Positions 19,001 through 22,000 of a stretch of 22,000 nt of DNA are shown here, piece by piece. A program made the translations under genes and the position numbers. Source of the DNA: Mesotaenium endlicherianum (Eukaryota; Streptophyta; Zygnematophyceae; Zygnematales; Mesotaeniaceae); contig WELA01009928.1 of NCBI GenBank assembly GCA_009602735.1, positions 93,743 to 115,742 on the forward strand. The letters are read 5' to 3'. Within the stretch, counting starts at the first letter, position 1; each line of letters begins with the position of its first letter. Below the pieces are notes generated by a model. That model was given only the letters and a program-made list of their open reading frames with translations. It was not told the DNA's origin and did no database searches.

Positions 19001-21790
19001 GCGGGTCGTAGTGCACGTCGCGCGGCAGCAGCGTGGGCGCGGCCGTGCTCGTCACCGCGCGCGACAGGTTGATGTCCTTGAGGTTGGCGGGCGGCTCGAA
19101 CGCGGCGGCGTCGACCTCGGGCAGGTTGAAGAAGTCGATGAATGCGGGCTCCTTCGGTTTCCGCTTTGCCCGGGGCTTCGCCGCAGCCTTCCTCCTGCCC
19201 ATGCCGCCCGCCGCCTCCTCCTCCGCGCCCTCCTCCGCTGCATTCCAGACCTCGCGAGCTTTCAGATGTCAGCAACCAGACTCCAAGTTCGTGGGGTGTT
19301 TGTTTCAAACTGGCGGGGCCCTCTGCCGGTGGTTTGCCCTGCGCGGGGCCCTGAGTGGGGGGCCTGTCGTCATCAGGAGAGCGGCGTGTCAGCGTCCTTT
19401 TGAGCAAGTGAGTGGCACAGTCTGCTGTCACGCACGGCAAGACAAGTGGGCCAACTGGAAGAGGGAGGGGGAGCGATCGTACGGAAGAGGGAGGGGGGGG
19501 CGGGCGTACACAGCTTACCACATGCCAATACGCCTAGCATATATGTTCAGATTGACTTTTCGGCCACGCGAGTTGCCCCCCCCCCCCCCCCCCCCTTGCT
19601 CCCATATCCTCCCAACTTGTGAGTGGAGGAAGGGTGCGCGTGCAGGCAAGCCGAGCGGCCGGCAGCATGGCGGACACCATGCAAGTCATATAATACTGGA
19701 CCAAGCGGCCGCTTCGTATCTACGCCACTCCACTCTCTCCCACACGCCACCTCTGTAAATTTGTACTATTGTTTCCCCTTTCAGTCCTATCCAGGCCGGG
19801 AATAGGGGGGTTCATTGGGCGCATGCATCTACGCTCATATGTCATGCATGCATGCATGCATATGAGCCTGCAGCCCTGCACAGCCCTCCAGGTTTGGGGC
19901 AGGCGCGCTGGGCTGTGCCCGCGCCCTGCGAGCCCCCCACACTCGCGCGACCAACTCTGCTCGCACACAGTAATGTCCCGCTTCCACAAGCGTGATGCAG
20001 AGAAAGTGCAAAGAGCGCAGGCAAGCCGAGACGAGCGCGCGCACACGCTTGCGCATGCGCGCGCGCGCTCCCCACCTCCTTCTACATCCCTGCAGACAGA
20101 GTCTGAACCTTAGGCCGTAAACCCAGAGCTGCATGACTTGCCCCTTGAGCTCTGAGTCTGCACCCTAGCCCCAACCTAAACCCAAACCACATCCCAACCC
20201 TAACTATAACCCTCTCCATCCTCAGTTGGAGTCTGAACGCCAACCTCTGAGAGCTGAGCACTGAGCCAGCCCTGAGCCTGGTAAGAGCCCCCCAAGGATT
20301 CACTGGGGGGGGGAGAGAGAGAGATGGAGGGAGGGAGAGCCACAGAGGCGGGACAGCTGTTGCACATTCGCCCGCCCGCCAGGTGTCGACGGACTGACCT
20401 TTGGGGCGCTTGTACCGCCAGTGGGTGGGCCCGGCCCATGCGTTGGATCCCTGAATGGCCCCCAGCTGGGGATGTGGTCCCCCCCCTCCCTGCTCCTCCT
20501 CCTCGTCCGGATCGTGCACCTCCCCCTGCCCCATCTCGCCCTGCCAAGGCCAAGGTGACGAGTTTCAATCTTTTATGAGGTGGAGACTTGACAAGCTTCC
20601 TGCAAGATGTACCTGGGACTGCCAATTCTTGGCCACCGTCCTGCTGGCAGGTGGCGACCTGTTCTTGGCGCGGCCCTCAGCCGGCGACCTGGCATTGTAG
20701 ATGCATGGGTATGGGAAGCGCAAGGCATGCGCTAAGCAAGCACAGAAGTGGCATGACTGGTTCATGTATTTTACGTCAGCCAGCCGACGAAAACTAACGC
20801 TAGGAGCAAGTTGCCTGTCTGAGAGAGGGGCTCAGCGCCAGGTGTGCATCTCGAACAGGGAGCGGAGTCGCTCATGCATCTCAGACTGAGCAGCCTGCAT
20901 TGGATTCAATGGCAGAGCACCGCAAGGACAAGGAGAAAAGTATGCCCCTCCCCCCTTCCCCCCTCTCCCTCCTTTGGTATAAAGATGCACATGACTTATG
21001 CCCACGCGGACACAAATAGGCAGTATCATGCACAGGAGCATGAGCGTGAGTGAGCACAAGGGCACGTGCGAGCATGTGCGTGCGTGTGTGTGTGCGTCTG
21101 CGTGCATGTGTATGGGAGTGTATCTGTAGTTGTGTGTGCGCGTGGTGTGCGTGTGTAGTGTGGGCACTCGCGCTCCTTTAAGAATCTGCAACAGAAAGGA
21201 TAACAGGACATTAACAGCACTGAAATAACAGGTGCCAGCATGAGGCTGGAGGGCTGGAGACGCTCTCTCCCTACTTACGTCATAAGCAGCTGTGGCCGAA
21301 GCGCCTCCAGCCCCTTCAAGGCCTTCCTGCTCATTCCAATCCCCCCACATGCTCTCCTTTTCTTTCCCCCCCAACCCACCACCCTCCCCGCCCGCGTCGA
21401 ATCCATCCCCAGGCTCAGGAGCCCCATAGCCCTCGCTGTTGGCGTCCGAATCGTCGTCGAATACCCCCTGGTCCTGCCCGAAGTCGTCTCCACCCCCGGG
21501 CATCTCGCCAGCTGTCCCGTCCCAGACGCTGCCTGCCCCAGGCGAGCCCACGCTGCCCTCCCCCGCAGCGCCGCTCCCGCTCCCGCCAAACGCTGCGGGG
21601 CCGTCCCCTGCTGCCCCGCTTGCTTCCCTAGTCTGGCGGTCCTTCGCTAGTTTGGCGGCGGCGGCGGCTGCCTCTGCCTCTGCGGCGGTGCGCCGGGGGT
21701 CCTCCATGAGGGCCACTATCTTGCGCAGGCTGGGGGAGATCTCCGGGGGCTTGGCAGCTGTCAGCGCCCCCAGCATCGCCTCCACGTCGT
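16088..21790 (-). CDS. CAP-H: Condensin complex subunit 2 / CAP-H (Barren, Brn1), kleisin, N-terminus outside window
   Basis: CAP-H bridges the SMC2-SMC4 heads and the HEAT subunits of condensin I, compacting mitotic chromosomes. Minus-strand exons in transcript order: 21790-21279, a doubtful micro-exon from 20894, 20688-20613, 20540-20399, 19237-18960, 18291-17947, 16912-16793, 16345-16088. Motifs in order: PEISPSLRKIVALM; an acidic linker (FDDDSDAN); NAWAGPTHWRYKRPK, the W-x-G-P-x-H-W signature; EPAFIDFFN and PRDVHYDPLRLLRLFLRPDW; an Asp/Gly-rich stretch; LLAQPRK joined to VEKIRVTYARASKQVDVRVL and KETLW; SFKQLLASFP and CFICVLHLANEHDLAIKG, the C-terminal winged-helix part that contacts an SMC head; then TAG. 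About 590 residues are visible; relatives have 650-850, so roughly 100-300 N-terminal residues lie to the right. All junctions are GT-AG with matching phases except around the micro-exon. Confidence 0.93.
17041..17095. repeat. (CCAG)n-related tract in a CAP-H intron
   Basis: CCAGCCAGCCAGC...GTCAGCCAGTCAGTCGGTCAGGCTGCCCCC closely resembles the sequence at 12367-12415, so the same dispersed repeat is present in the intergenic block and inside this gene. Confidence 0.7.
17690..17740. repeat. Polypurine GA/GGA tract in a CAP-H intron
   Basis: About 50 bp almost purely purine on the plus strand, so polypyrimidine in the sense of the CAP-H transcript. It lies in the intron between the 17947-18291 and 16793-16912 exons. 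Confidence 0.7.
18921..18942. repeat. (CAG)7 trinucleotide repeat next to a CAP-H splice donor
   Basis: Seven GCA/CAG units, with imperfect ones extending upstream to about 18890. In the CAP-H sense it is (CTG)n and begins 18 bases after the end of the exon at 18960. Intron retention would extend the protein with a Cys/Leu-rich tail. Confidence 0.9.
19576..19595. repeat. Poly(C) run of 20
   Basis: Twenty consecutive C residues on the plus strand (G in the CAP-H sense), in the 1.16-kb intron between exons 19237-18960 and 20540-20399. Its exact length is prone to sequencing error but does not affect coding. Confidence 0.9.
19843..19862. repeat. (ATGC)n palindromic tetranucleotide repeat
   Basis: Four to five CATG/ATGC units, self-complementary, in the same CAP-H intron as the poly(C) run. 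Confidence 0.85.
20161..20216 (+). repeat. Degenerate telomere-like CCCTAA/CCTAAACCC sequence in a CAP-H intron
   Basis: ACCCTAG, CCAACCTAAACCCAAACC, CCAACCCTAACTATAACCCT follow each other with no unrelated DNA between. The wording resembles plant/algal TTTAGGG-type telomeric repeats that have decayed. It lies in the intron between exons 20540-20399 and 19237-18960. Confidence 0.5.
20857..20894 (-). other. Candidate micro-exon of CAP-H with a weak donor
   Basis: After the phase-0 end of the 21279-21790 exon, the acceptor CCAATGCAG leads into AAQSEMHERLRS, a plausible helix, but the frame stops at 20834-20832. The next exon (20688-20613) requires an incoming phase of 2. Two donors give that phase: CCCT followed by GTTCGA (exon 38 bp, ending 20857) or a GC-type donor in ACCTG followed by GCGCTG (56 bp, ending 20839). 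Neither matches the good donors elsewhere in the gene. Skipping the micro-exon altogether would break the frame with the acceptor I chose. Confidence 0.4.
21060..21160. repeat. TG/CG-rich imperfect dinucleotide tract in a CAP-H intron
   Basis: TGCGTGCGTGTGTGTGTGCG and similar runs between the first visible CAP-H exon and the micro-exon candidate. In the transcript sense it is CA-rich, giving His/Thr runs in the retained frame. Confidence 0.8.
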
Positions 21791-22000
21791 CTGCTTAGCT
21801 CCAACCACCCCCCGAACCCCCCCCCAAAAGCACACGCGCACACATGAAGAAAGAAAGAGAAGGAAAATGAAACGGTCTTAGGAGAGTCCATAGGGATGTG
21901 GGCACGCACCGTGCATGCGCATGGCGTGCCTGGTGCTTTAAATTGCATGTCCCTCCCTCCCTTCCCCCCCGCATAATTCCCCCCCCCCTCCAAATCTCCC
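21791..22000 (-). other. Partial CAP-H intron at the right edge
   Basis: The sequence upstream of the acceptor GAGCTAAGCAG (ending at 21791) shows no conserved CAP-H N-terminal motif. It is taken to be intron, with the exons for the N-terminal SMC2-binding helix beyond the window. It contains several C/G homopolymers. Confidence 0.6.

Noticed and set aside
18730..19521. 263-codon minus-strand open frame overlapping a CAP-H exon
   Set aside because: It is out of frame with the conserved FIDFFN/LRPDW exon and contains poly-Leu, poly-Gly and Arg/Ala runs from the CAG repeat and GC-rich DNA.
19033..19758. 241-codon plus-strand open frame
   Set aside because: Antisense shadow of the CAP-H exon 18960-19237 extended by GC-rich intron sequence, including the poly(C) run.

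Overview
This is nuclear DNA from a eukaryote, probably a microbial one such as an alga. The genes are split by GT-AG introns of roughly 70 to 1160 bp, two TATA boxes are visible, exons are GC-rich, and introns and intergenic DNA are full of microsatellites and minisatellites. The proteins (an exocyst subunit, a condensin subunit and a class I glutamine-amidotransferase-like protein) are broadly eukaryotic, so the lineage cannot be fixed. Nothing points to a bacterial, plasmid or viral origin.

Left part (1-6580): a divergent pair. The first exon of exocyst subunit Sec15 (541-732, minus strand) runs off the left edge. A complete seven-exon gene (1822-6579, plus strand) encodes a predicted 290-residue glutamine-amidotransferase-fold protein. 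All its splice phases fit. Its predicted catalytic triad reads Ser-His-Asp instead of Cys-His-Glu. The shared upstream region carries a TATA box on each strand.

Middle part (6580-16087): no gene I can support. It begins with an AT-richer stretch holding a possible relic of a Ty1/copia reverse transcriptase. Two arrays of one 74-bp tandem repeat follow (about 8637-8900 and 10446-11012) with a 1.5-kb unique spacer between them. A GC-rich block (11.0-14.85 kb) is built from several diverged minisatellites and tetranucleotide tracts, and then comes AT-richer DNA with a possible poly(A) signal.

Right part (16088-22000): the C-terminal two thirds of the condensin kleisin subunit CAP-H (Barren/Brn1), minus strand. 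It has seven well-supported exons and one uncertain micro-exon, and the N-terminus lies beyond the right edge. The three genes are unrelated housekeeping functions and do not form a pathway. The points most worth a second look are the altered triad, the duplicated splice-acceptor/exon piece inside the amidotransferase gene, and the twin 74-bp arrays.
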